In this document: positions 1-6,813 of the stretch, in pieces | Numbering within the stretch: position 1 is the stretch's first letter | How the letters are laid out: each line of letters starts with the position of its first letter | Assembly (NCBI GenBank): GCA_030727085.1 | Contig: JANRCF010000026.1 | Span: forward strand, 1-8,915 | DNA length: 8,915 nucleotides | Source of the DNA: Alphaproteobacteria bacterium | GTDB lineage: Bacteria > Pseudomonadota > Alphaproteobacteria > Paracaedibacterales > CAIOTO01 | Direction: 5' to 3' | Notes under the pieces: model-generated | Database searches by the model: none | Told to the model about the DNA's origin: nothing | Seen by the model: only the letters and a program-made list of their open reading frames with translations | Position numbers and translations under genes: made by a program

Positions 1-360
1 TGTAGGTGCAGCGCGGATACCTTTACTAAAACGGTCAATGGTGCGCGCAGTGAAAATCCAAAAAATGCCGCCAGCCACTGCAAACATTGGTTTGATTAAG
101 ATGCTGCCAAATGTTCCGATTAAAATAAGTGATTTGCGTGCTTTAATATAGTCGCTTAAGATTCCAGAAAATACCTTGGCCATGAATGCCATGAACACGG
201 CGAATCCTTCGATGGCGCCAAGTTCTTTGTAGCTTAAATGTAATTCTTCACGCATAAATACGGATAGAATTGAAAATACCATTAGGCTTGCCATACCACC
301 AAAAAAGCTAATCCATGAAATGGCCCACAAGCTTTTGTTGTGAGCAGGATTGGGGCTCAT
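1..360 (-). CDS. MFS transporter, N-terminal part (runs off the window)
   Basis: This is the first 120 codons of an inner-membrane secondary transporter, read from the ATG at 360 to the window edge without a stop. The translation begins MSPNPAHNKSLWAISW and is strongly hydrophobic, with about three to four membrane helices in this part. After helix 2 comes a recognisable major facilitator motif A (SGILSDYIKARKS, about residues 65-77). Near the cut end is TIDRFSKGIRAAP, which resembles the 'DRxGKGIRxAP' segment of one MFS subgroup. The substrate cannot be deduced. The ATG lies 20 bases beyond the stop of the SPOR gene and has no clear Shine-Dalgarno. An in-frame TTG at 384-382 overlaps that stop as TTGA and would add eight residues, so the start is uncertain. 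It is probably the distal gene of the argS-SPOR operon and translationally coupled. The family call is solid; the specificity is unknown. Confidence 0.85.
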   Translation of the reverse strand, partial: MSPNPAHNKSLWAISWISFFGGMASLMVFSILSVFMREELHLSYKELGAIEGFAVFMAFMAKVFSGILSDYIKARKSLILIGTFGSILIKPMFAVAGGIFWIFTARTIDRFSKGIRAAPT

Positions 361-380
361 GGCGAGCAGGTGCTTAATCT

Positions 381-1865
381 TCAATTTCTGACCGGACGGC
401 AAGCGTTGCCAAGCTTAGTGCATTTATTAAGTGCTGCCTGACGTGAGACTATTGTTGGCCCAGCAACAATGCGGTATTTCTTGCGACCGTCGGATGCCAC
501 AAACGGTTTTACACTTAAATCCATGCCTGCAAGTTCGTTTGCGTAGCGTTTTTGAAGGCGTTCCTTTTCCTTTTTAGCCAAAGATTCATTTGGTAATGTG
601 CCAAGCTGTAAGTAATATTGCGTTGTGTCGACAGGGGCAGGTTTTGCCTCTGGTGCGTTAACAACAGCATCAAGTGTAGCAGCGTTTAGTTTTACTTCAG
701 GTGCAGGATGCTGCATAAGCGTTGCTGGGTTTTGCGCCATTTGTTGCTGATTGTATTGCTGCTGATTTTGTGGCAACCCATTTAAATCTGGCGGGCCTTG
801 ATGCTGAACCGCCTGTGGTTGATGTTGTTGTGGCTGAACATAGGCTTGACCTGGATACTTCTGCATATGTTCTGGAATTGCTTGTTGTGCAGGCTGAGCA
901 TTTTGTAGCTGAGTTGCAGCTTGAATAGGTGCTTGGCCCGGTTGGTTAGCTGGCACATAAGGTGGCGCATACGCTTGGGGTTGACCTGGAGCTTGTCCTT
1001 GCGGTTGTTGAGCATAATATTGCTGCTGAGGATACTGACCTTGCGGTTGTCCGGGGTGTTGTTGACCCGGTTGTTGTGGTTGCGTGTAAGTTGGCGCCAT
1101 AATAACAGATTGCTCTGGTGCGGGAAGTAAGCGTTCGACTGGTTGTTCTGTGGTTGGCGCAAGACGTCCGTAAATTAATTTATCTTGATGCGGAAAGTCA
1201 GTTCCACCTGGGTTTTCTGGGCGTACACGGTATGGGTCTGTTTCTGCTTGTATTAATGGCGGTGTATCTGATGTAGGAAGGCTAATCCATCGATAGGCAA
1301 GCCATGTTACCGTGCAAATAAACACAAGGCCTGTTATAGCAACGATAAATTTGAGTGGTGATGGGCGGTCAACATCTGCTTCTGAATCATCATACTGTGC
1401 ATCTGATTCTTCATTGTGCCAAAAGCCTAGCCCTTTTAAATCGTCACGGTGTGCTTGACGATTGTTGGGAGCCTGCCTTTGACCGTAACCAGATGATGTT
1501 CGTTGGCCAGGATTGAGCTGGCTTTGATTGAAAGGTGCATGTTCGCCGCGGTTAGAATACCCGCTGCGTTGCATATCATCGTGTGCTGCATTTGTGCGCC
1601 TAAACCCTGTTAGGGCTTCATCTTCAAAGTCATCTTGATCAGATCTTTGCCGTGCATTTCGCTGTGCGTGTGCATCATCAGTGCGATAGGGACGCAAAAA
1701 CTGTTGGTCACGCAAATCACGAGGATCATGCGAATCATAGTAGGCGTCATCTTCTTCATAGTCATCGTAGCCTGATGAAGGTTCGTGGCGCAATACGACA
1801 TCATCACGTTCACGACGGTTGTTTTTTTTATTATCGCGACCAAAATTAAATCCAAAACGAGACAT
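381..1865 (-). CDS. SPOR-domain envelope protein with FtsN-like topology
   Basis: A 494-residue, single-pass inner-membrane protein. Residues 1-165 form a highly charged, low-complexity cytoplasmic region rich in D, E, R, N and Q. One membrane helix follows (about 171-193), then a short segment with RPENPGG (215-221) and HQDKLIYGRL (226-235), which I recall as conserved in alphaproteobacterial SPOR proteins. Next is a roughly 150-residue linker made mostly of Pro, Gln, Ala, Gly and Tyr (about 240-390), and a C-terminal SPOR domain (about 415-494). The SPOR fold is suggested by TTQYYLQLGTL at its start, KKYRIVAGP in the middle and two cysteines near the end (482, 489) that could form a disulfide. 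SPOR domains bind septal peptidoglycan stripped of stem peptides, so a role in division or cell-wall remodelling is likely, by family. The start is firm: AAGG sits about 9 bases upstream of the ATG and just past the argS stop, 12 bases away. The cytoplasmic and linker regions are unusually long and biased, so similarity searches will mostly hit the ends. Confidence 0.88.
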   Translation of the reverse strand: MSRFGFNFGRDNKKNNRRERDDVVLRHEPSSGYDDYEEDDAYYDSHDPRDLRDQQFLRPYRTDDAHAQRNARQRSDQDDFEDEALTGFRRTNAAHDDMQRSGYSNRGEHAPFNQSQLNPGQRTSSGYGQRQAPNNRQAHRDDLKGLGFWHNEESDAQYDDSEADVDRPSPLKFIVAITGLVFICTVTWLAYRWISLPTSDTPPLIQAETDPYRVRPENPGGTDFPHQDKLIYGRLAPTTEQPVERLLPAPEQSVIMAPTYTQPQQPGQQHPGQPQGQYPQQQYYAQQPQGQAPGQPQAYAPPYVPANQPGQAPIQAATQLQNAQPAQQAIPEHMQKYPGQAYVQPQQHQPQAVQHQGPPDLNGLPQNQQQYNQQQMAQNPATLMQHPAPEVKLNAATLDAVVNAPEAKPAPVDTTQYYLQLGTLPNESLAKKEKERLQKRYANELAGMDLSVKPFVASDGRKKYRIVAGPTIVSRQAALNKCTKLGNACRPVRN

Positions 1866-1877
1866 ATTCTTTTACCT

Positions 1878-3629
1878 TTAGTGCATTTCTTCAACAGCTG
1901 TTATGCCAAGCAACGATAACCCTGACTTGAGTATATTTGCAACCCCCCAAATAAGAGCCATACGTGCTTTTGTCAGTTCAGGTTGATTTGTATCAATAAA
2001 ACGCAAGCTTGTATTATCTTTACCTTTATTCCAAAGAGAATGAAAGAGTGCTGCAATATCATATAAAGTATTGGCAACGCGGTGTGGTTCGCGTGCCATG
2101 GCGGCTGTTTCAATAATACGTGGCCATGTTGCAAGGTGCTTGATCACAGTTAGTTCTGCATCATCGGTTAATAAATCAAGCTTTGCATTTGCCAGTGTTG
2201 CTGTTGAAAACGAGGGGTCGCCCGCAACCATATGACGCAGTACGGAATGAATCCGTGCATGTGCGTATTGAATGTAGAAGATTGGGTTGTCTTTTGATTG
2301 TTCAATCACTTTAGCAAAATCGAAATCAATGCTCATATCTTGGTGACGTGACACCATCATATAACGTGTAGAATCTTTTCCAACGCGATCGATTACATCT
2401 TTAAATGTGATGAATGTGCCAGCACGCTTTGACATACGAACGGGCGTGCCATTATCCATAAAGTTAACCATTTGGCTGACTTTAATTTCAAAGGATGCTT
2501 TTGAATGTGTGATCGCTGAAACGGCAGCCGTTAGGCGTTTTAAATAACCTGCATGGTCAGCACCAAATACATTGATCATATTTGAAAAACCACGACGGTA
2601 TTTGTCGTAATGATAGGCGATGTCACCAGCGAAGTATGTCCAGCTAGCGTCGGATTTTTTCAATGCACGATCAACATCATCGCCATATTTTGTTGCACGG
2701 AAGAGGGTTTGCGGGCGTTCTTCCCAATCGTCAATCACCATTCCTTTTGGTGCATCAAGTACACCAACATAAACGTCATCGGTTGCTTCAAGTGCTTTTA
2801 ATGTATCATCAATTAAGCCTGCTTTAACAAGTGCTTTTTCTGACGTATAAACGTCCATCTTAACGCCAGCGATTGCAAGGTCGGCTTTGATGTCGACCAT
2901 CATGATGGCAACGGTGGCTTCTTTAAAGGGTTCAAGCCAAATAGATTCAGGTTTTCCGCGGTATGTATTGCCAAACTGTTCAGAAAGCGCTTTGCCGACG
3001 GGGGTAAGATAGTCACCGCCGTACATACCGTCTTTGAAATCATCATCAGAAATGGTGTCGCCAAGGGCTTCGCAGTAACGTAAATAAACAGACCGTGCAA
3101 GTGCATTTACTTGTCCGCCAGCATCGTTGATATAATATTCACGTGTGACATCATAGCCCGTAAATTGTAGTAGGGATGCAATAGCATCACCAAGAACAGC
3201 ATTCCGGCCATGGCCAGCATGAAGTGGGCCTGTTGGGTTGGTCGACACAAATTCCACGTTAATGGTGGCGTTTTTGCCAATGTCTGCGCGACCATAGTTT
3301 GTCCCAGCGGCGAGTAGGTTGTGTAATTGCTTAAGCCAGAAATCATTGGTGAAACTGATATTAACGAATCCAGGGCCTGCGACGGCGACTGTGCTTACTT
3401 CAGCAAGATCATTAAGTTTTGCGCACAAGAGTTCAGCTAATTGACGCGGGTTCATTCCTAATGGTTTAGCAAGTACAAGTGCTGCATTGGTTGCGACATC
3501 ACCATGTGATGTATCTTTTGTCGGTTCAACGACGACTTTTGTTGTGTCAGGAGCCGTAACTCCTTGTGCGGATGCAATGTCACCTGCAATTGATTTAACA
3601 TGGCTAAGGAGTCCGTGAAAAAAGTTCAT
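1878..3629 (-). CDS. argS: Arginyl-tRNA synthetase
   Basis: A complete class Ia aminoacyl-tRNA synthetase of 583 residues that charges tRNA-Arg with arginine in the cytosol; the length is normal for bacterial ArgRS. The N-terminal additional domain (about 1-110) ends with GPGFVNISF. The catalytic Rossmann domain carries the HIGH signature as HAGHGRNA (HAGH at 137-140), preceded by NVEFVSTNPTGP. FGADHAGY lies at 355-362, and the KMSKS equivalent is VRMSKRAGT with MSKRAG at 399-404. The C-terminal anticodon-binding DALR-type domain starts around NPIFYIQYAHARIHS (448-462) and runs to the end. No catalytic motif is missing. The chosen ATG gives the expected N-terminus; the upstream AAGAAAGA is a modest ribosome-binding site. 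The SPOR gene follows 12 bases after the stop, an argS-SPOR order seen in many alphaproteobacteria. The upstream spacer is filled with palindromic repeats, so argS may have its own promoter, which I could not locate with confidence. Confidence 0.98.
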   Translation of the reverse strand: MNFFHGLLSHVKSIAGDIASAQGVTAPDTTKVVVEPTKDTSHGDVATNAALVLAKPLGMNPRQLAELLCAKLNDLAEVSTVAVAGPGFVNISFTNDFWLKQLHNLLAAGTNYGRADIGKNATINVEFVSTNPTGPLHAGHGRNAVLGDAIASLLQFTGYDVTREYYINDAGGQVNALARSVYLRYCEALGDTISDDDFKDGMYGGDYLTPVGKALSEQFGNTYRGKPESIWLEPFKEATVAIMMVDIKADLAIAGVKMDVYTSEKALVKAGLIDDTLKALEATDDVYVGVLDAPKGMVIDDWEERPQTLFRATKYGDDVDRALKKSDASWTYFAGDIAYHYDKYRRGFSNMINVFGADHAGYLKRLTAAVSAITHSKASFEIKVSQMVNFMDNGTPVRMSKRAGTFITFKDVIDRVGKDSTRYMMVSRHQDMSIDFDFAKVIEQSKDNPIFYIQYAHARIHSVLRHMVAGDPSFSTATLANAKLDLLTDDAELTVIKHLATWPRIIETAAMAREPHRVANTLYDIAALFHSLWNKGKDNTSLRFIDTNQPELTKARMALIWGVANILKSGLSLLGITAVEEMH

Positions 3630-3669
3630 ATAGCGTATTCTTTCTTAATTATTTGTAGTTCACTTTCCG

Positions 3670-3704
3670 TCATTGCGAGCTCCTGTAAGAGAGCGTGGCC
3701 ATCT
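3670..3704. repeat. Short dispersed repeat of the CATTGCGAGC...GCGTGGCCATCT type
   Basis: In the rseP-argS spacer the + strand reads CATTGCGAGCTCCTGTAAG and then AGAGCGTGGCCATCT. This matches from memory the general form of a small intergenic palindromic repeat common in several proteobacteria (CATTGCGAGC, variable loop, GCGTGGCAATCT). A small internal stem (GCTC with GAGC) is present. Only one copy is seen here, so the repeat assignment rests on recognition rather than on a second copy in the window. Confidence 0.4.
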
Positions 3705-3718
3705 AAGGGCTCTTTATT

Positions 3719-3818
3719 TGTCATCCCCGCATAAACGGGGATCCAGTGGCTGTTAAATCTACTAAGCAATGGCTTTATTATTTTTTTTCTGGATTTTCGC
3801 GCCTTCGCGGGAATGACA
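3719..3818. repeat. Palindromic MITE-like intergenic element, about 100 bp
   Basis: The element is bounded by inverted ends: TGTCATCCCCGC at 3719-3730 and GCGGGAATGACA at 3807-3818, which pair with one mismatch in twelve. An inner ATCCAG (3741-3746) pairs with CTGGAT (3789-3794). The left arm folds on itself as ATCCCCG (3723-3729), a six-base loop, and CGGGGAT (3736-3742). The right arm is a decayed form of the widespread TCATTCCCGCGAAGGCGGGAATCC-type repeat. The middle is AT-rich with a run of T. It lies between the rseP stop and argS, where a transcript would form strong hairpins, but no U-run follows in the rseP direction, so it is not a classical terminator. A degenerate relative lies at 7821-7921. 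Confidence 0.65.
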
Positions 3819-3844
3819 AAAGTTTGCCAGAATAACCCTTTTCT

Positions 3845-4984
3845 TTATTTAATACCAAACAGGCTTCCAATGGATGAAAATACACCCATGAACCATGATT
3901 TTTCACGCACTATATCGGCTACGTTTGAATAGACCATAAGGCTAAGCACAAGTGCAACGCCAACCATAAATATACGTTCTTGTATTTTCTCAGGGAGTGG
4001 GCGACCCCGAATGGCTTCGATTGAGCATAATAAGATGTGTCCCCCATCAAGCATAGGTACAGGTAGTAAGTTAATCAACCCAAGGTTAATGGATAGCATC
4101 GCCATAAACATTACGAGTGCAGAAATGCCGCCATTCCAGCTTTCTTTGGCCATTTTCCCAATAGAAATCAATCCGCCAACATCGCCGCCAGCATTGCCGG
4201 TGATCATAGTGCCAAGCATTTGTAGTATTTTAACAGACATTGAATAGCAATAATGCACCGATTTTACAAATGCATTTATAATAGATGTTTTTTCATAATT
4301 AGGTTCTCCGCCAGAGCCAATTCCAAGCAATTTTATTGGTTTGCGTTGACCATTTTCTTCTGAATAGAGTTTTGCCTGAAAATCTATTTTTGTACCAGCG
4401 CGTTCAATGGTAATGTTTGTGTCTTTTCCGCTGAATTCTGATAGTGCTTTTACACAATCGTCAAATTTTTTAATATCATGATTTCCAAAACGAATGATTT
4501 TATCGTTGAGCTTAAGGCCAATTTTTTCAGCAAAAGAATCAGCTTTGATTGTACCGATGACTGCCGGTGCAGTAGGCATCCCCTTCATTGCAATTAATGC
4601 TGTTAATACAATAATAGCAAAAAGATAATTAGCAGCAGGTCCTGCAACTGCAACGGCAATGCGTTGCAATGGGGTTTTGTTATGTAGCATTGTTGCTTTT
4701 TCAGCGTCAGATAGCGTGTTTTCTAGGCTTTTATCAACGGTTGTACTGCTAACATCTTGATCACCAAAGAATTTTACATAACCGCCAAGTGGAATCAAGC
4801 TAACGCGCCACCGTGTTTGGTGCGCATCAGTCCAACCAAAAAGTTCGGGTCCAAAGCCAATTGAAAATGTGCTTACGCGAACTCCATTGCGGCGCCCCAC
4901 CCAAAAATGACCATATTCATGCACAAATACAAGAATGCCCAGTACAAGAATAAATGGCAAAATAGTTGAAAAAAATGCGGACAT
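3845..4984 (-). CDS. rseP: RseP-type site-2 intramembrane zinc protease
   Basis: A complete 379-residue M50B peptidase of the inner membrane. This family cleaves membrane-embedded substrates such as anti-sigma factors and leftover signal peptides. The first membrane helix carries the zinc-binding HEYGH (residues 22-26). The second active-site motif, NLLPVPMLDGG (305-315), supplies the third metal ligand, Asp313. GFGPELFG and VSLIPLGGYVKF are typical of the family, and AVAGPAANYLFA (112-123) starts the second helix. One PDZ domain lies at about 135-215; the E. coli protein is longer and has two, while shorter alphaproteobacterial members (Caulobacter MmpA type) have one. The C-terminus has further helices. 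AAAGG six bases upstream supports the ATG. In alphaproteobacteria rseP commonly sits between dxr and bamA; neither is here, and the neighbours are a DUF1467 gene and argS. Confidence 0.96.
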   Translation of the reverse strand: MSAFFSTILPFILVLGILVFVHEYGHFWVGRRNGVRVSTFSIGFGPELFGWTDAHQTRWRVSLIPLGGYVKFFGDQDVSSTTVDKSLENTLSDAEKATMLHNKTPLQRIAVAVAGPAANYLFAIIVLTALIAMKGMPTAPAVIGTIKADSFAEKIGLKLNDKIIRFGNHDIKKFDDCVKALSEFSGKDTNITIERAGTKIDFQAKLYSEENGQRKPIKLLGIGSGGEPNYEKTSIINAFVKSVHYCYSMSVKILQMLGTMITGNAGGDVGGLISIGKMAKESWNGGISALVMFMAMLSINLGLINLLPVPMLDGGHILLCSIEAIRGRPLPEKIQERIFMVGVALVLSLMVYSNVADIVREKSWFMGVFSSIGSLFGIK

Positions 4985-5015
4985 AAAAAACCTTTCGATG
5001 GATCTTTTTAAATGT

Positions 5016-5040
5016 CTATCACGGTTTTGGTTCGCGATAG
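5016..5040 (-). promoter_or_regulatory. Possible hairpin in the rseP 5' leader
   Basis: On the transcript strand CTATCGCG and CGTGATAG can pair over eight bases, with one G-U wobble and a nine-base loop, about 30 bases before the rseP start codon. No U-run follows, so it is not a terminator. It could be a structured leader or an operator-like inverted repeat; chance is also possible in this AT-rich spacer. Confidence 0.25.
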
Positions 5041-5069
5041 AATATTATTATTAGCGATATACGATAAAT

Positions 5070-5098
5070 AGGATACCCGTTTTAGTGAAAGACTTCAA
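5070..5098 (-). promoter_or_regulatory. Candidate sigma70-type promoter for rseP
   Basis: On the minus strand TTGAAG (5098-5093) is followed after 17 bases by TATCCT (5075-5070). Each hexamer matches the consensus at four of six positions and the spacing is ideal. It lies about 85 bases before the rseP ATG, in the 132-base gap after the DUF1467 gene, so rseP may be transcribed separately or in addition to read-through from that gene. Confidence 0.35.
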
Positions 5099-5116
5099 CT
5101 GGCATCCAATTTACTT

Positions 5117-5338
5117 TTACGCATGCAGCATAATAGATGCATATACACCAAACAAAACTGTGGTAATAACTGTTACAATAACCAGTTTTTTCTTGATATT
5201 TGGATTTTCTGGCGCACCAACGTCATTGCCGGTAATGGGCGCATGATCTTGCTTGATGCCAATGGGCAAAATTACAAATAGTACCATCCACCATGTGATG
5301 AAATAGACAACGATGCCGGTCATAAGGGTTAGTTGCAT
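5117..5338 (-). CDS. DUF1467 family small membrane protein
   Basis: A 73-residue protein with two predicted membrane helices (about 6-28 and 51-70) joined by a short polar loop. It matches the alphaproteobacterial DUF1467 pattern: an aromatic first helix with VYFITWWMVLFVILPIGI, a loop containing GNDVGAPENPNIKKK, and a Thr/Val-rich second helix (VITTVLFG). The function of the family is unknown, and nothing here adds a biochemical role beyond inner-membrane location. The length is normal for the family, so it appears complete. The start is supported by GAGAG shortly upstream of the ATG and by a strong promoter-like sequence at 5387-5415. It precedes rseP by 132 bases in the same direction, so the two may be partly co-transcribed. 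Confidence 0.85.
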   Translation of the reverse strand: MQLTLMTGIVVYFITWWMVLFVILPIGIKQDHAPITGNDVGAPENPNIKKKLVIVTVITTVLFGVYASIMLHA

Positions 5339-5386
5339 TGAAATCTCTCAGTTATGTGTATTTCTACCATGCAGTAATAATGTGAC

Positions 5387-5415
5387 ATTTTATTGCTACA
5401 TGATAGTTTTGTGAA
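5387..5415 (-). promoter_or_regulatory. Strong sigma70-type promoter candidate upstream of the DUF1467 gene
   Basis: The minus strand reads TTCACA (5415-5410), a 17-base spacer and TAAAAT (5392-5387); each hexamer matches the consensus at five of six positions. It lies about 50 bases before the ATG at 5338, in the spacer after the HemY-like gene. It is the best promoter match I noticed in the window and suggests a new transcription unit starting with the DUF1467 gene and perhaps including rseP. Confidence 0.5.
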
Positions 5416-5457
5416 AAACAAAGATAAAGGCTGGTTATTCGCTTTAGATCAATTTTC

Positions 5458-6813
5458 TTATATAATCCGAGAATGTGAAATTGCCGCCGTATTATTCAGC
5501 GGAGCTGGTGCACCAAGTGATGCCTTTTTCCATTCAATGTTGCCAAATTGCCCGCATGCTGAACAAAAAGCATCCCATGACGGTGCGGCATGATTGCAGT
5601 TTTGACAGGTCCAATCCCATTCGTGTTGTATATCAGCCAGTTTTGTGCGCCAAAAATCAGCTTTGAATCCTTGATCGGGGTGTTCGCGATGTTCAATTTC
5701 AACCATCAATTGATATGTGCTTTTTGTTGGCTCATCCTGTAAAAGTGGCTGGATATGATGACGTGCTTGCCCCCACAGGTCTGCATCAAGCGCCGCTTTT
5801 GCAAGTAACCAATAGCTTTCTTCGTGGTGAGGATGTTGTGTTGTTAGTTTTTCAATTTTTCGGTAGGCATCCATTGGTTCTGTTGCGTTATGGATATGTA
5901 GCCATATATCAGCAAGCAGTCGATGCGGTGCTGACCTGTAGCTGCGTTGTAAAATGCGCAAAGCCTTTTGCTTTTGATTATGATTTAGCAGGGCATAAGC
6001 AAATTCAGAAGCCACAACAGGGTTTTCGGGAATCATTTCATACGTACTCTTAAGCAAATCAAGTTGCTGTGATTCAGTTAGTTTTACATAACTATTATGT
6101 TTAAGTTTTATCCACAACAACAATCCTTGATGCATCAATGCATCTGTTTTTGGTAAATGGCGATAGAACGGCAGCATATCAATGGCTTTGTTTGTTGAAT
6201 CAACTAGTGCTAGTTTGAGAGAGTTAAGTTCAAGTTGCTTGAGTACCCAAGGCGAGTCGGGGCGAATTTCATACAATTGTTCAAGATACGATTGCGCACG
6301 CGCCCAGTCTTGACGTTCGATGGCAAGCAAGGTAGAGCCTCGAAGCCCTAAGAATTTAAGTGGCGCTTGTTCTGTCATCAATGCAAAGGTGCTTTGTGCA
6401 AGCGCGTAGTCTTGTGTTAAATAGGATGTTTGACCGGTAAGGAATAGCGCTAGCGGGTGATTCGGTGCTAAGCCACGTGCAAGATCTGCGTAACTTTGTG
6501 CTTCCTCTGGTTGCTGAGCAGCAATGGACGTTAAACCCTCAATGACAACATCTTCGAATTTCTTGAGGCGCCGTTTTTGAAAGAATCCTTTTGTGCGGGC
6601 TGGAATATCATGGAACCAACGCCAGCAGTGATGAATTAAAATAAGTACTGAAACGAAAAGAAACAATGACGCTAATAATAAAGCGACTGGCATTGTTGAC
6701 TTATAACCAAACCATTCAATCGTAAAATTGCCAGGATTAAGCGTTAAGAAGACAACAATTAAACAAATAATTGCGAGTTTAAGAAAAAAACGTGATCCAT
6801 GAAAAATGCGCAT
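5458..6813 (-). CDS. HemY-like inner-membrane TPR protein with C-terminal zinc ribbon
   Basis: A 451-residue protein. Two membrane helices lie near the N-terminus (about 11-26 and 41-62), separated by FTIEWFGYKSTMP, followed by the basic segment KGFFQKRRLKKFEDVVIEGL typical of the HemY N-terminal domain. Residues about 95-390 are helical TPR-like repeats, probably cytoplasmic or periplasmic scaffold surface. Near the C-terminus is a four-cysteine zinc ribbon: WTCQNC (Cys403, Cys406) and FCSAC (Cys417, Cys420), with flanking tryptophans and ending in IEW. The HemY name comes from its link with haem-synthesis operons; this family is not the protoporphyrinogen oxidase also called HemY, and its exact role is unsettled. 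The ATG overlaps the stop of the mitofilin-like gene by one base (TAATG), with AAGG seven bases upstream, so the two are translationally coupled. The zinc ribbon resembles that of alphaproteobacterial relatives and is probably native rather than a recent fusion. Confidence 0.85.
   Translation of the reverse strand: MRIFHGSRFFLKLAIICLIVVFLTLNPGNFTIEWFGYKSTMPVALLLASLFLFVSVLILIHHCWRWFHDIPARTKGFFQKRRLKKFEDVVIEGLTSIAAQQPEEAQSYADLARGLAPNHPLALFLTGQTSYLTQDYALAQSTFALMTEQAPLKFLGLRGSTLLAIERQDWARAQSYLEQLYEIRPDSPWVLKQLELNSLKLALVDSTNKAIDMLPFYRHLPKTDALMHQGLLLWIKLKHNSYVKLTESQQLDLLKSTYEMIPENPVVASEFAYALLNHNQKQKALRILQRSYRSAPHRLLADIWLHIHNATEPMDAYRKIEKLTTQHPHHEESYWLLAKAALDADLWGQARHHIQPLLQDEPTKSTYQLMVEIEHREHPDQGFKADFWRTKLADIQHEWDWTCQNCNHAAPSWDAFCSACGQFGNIEWKKASLGAPAPLNNTAAISHSRII

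Noticed and set aside
782..1162. A 126-codon open frame on the minus strand and shorter + strand frames (722-928, 921-1130) inside the SPOR gene
   Set aside because: They overlap the repetitive Pro/Gln-coding DNA, where biased codons keep other frames open. Their translations are low-complexity shadows without family features or ribosome-binding sites.
3719..3818. Reading the palindromic spacer element as a CRISPR remnant or a classical terminator
   Set aside because: There is no regular repeat-spacer array, and no U-run follows the hairpins in the direction of rseP transcription. The inverted ends and the second related copy fit a dispersed palindromic element better.
5408..5457. Possible intrinsic terminator after the HemY-like gene (GAT..AAAG / CTTT.ATC followed by TTTGTTTTT)
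   Set aside because: The stem is short, AT-rich and interrupted by a bulge, so it would be weak; the T-rich run alone is not enough.
5458..6813. Calling the HemY-like gene protoporphyrinogen oxidase (hemY/hemG)
   Set aside because: It has no FAD-binding GxGxxG motif; the two N-terminal helices, TPR region and zinc ribbon fit the unrelated HemY_N/TPR family, so no gene symbol was given.
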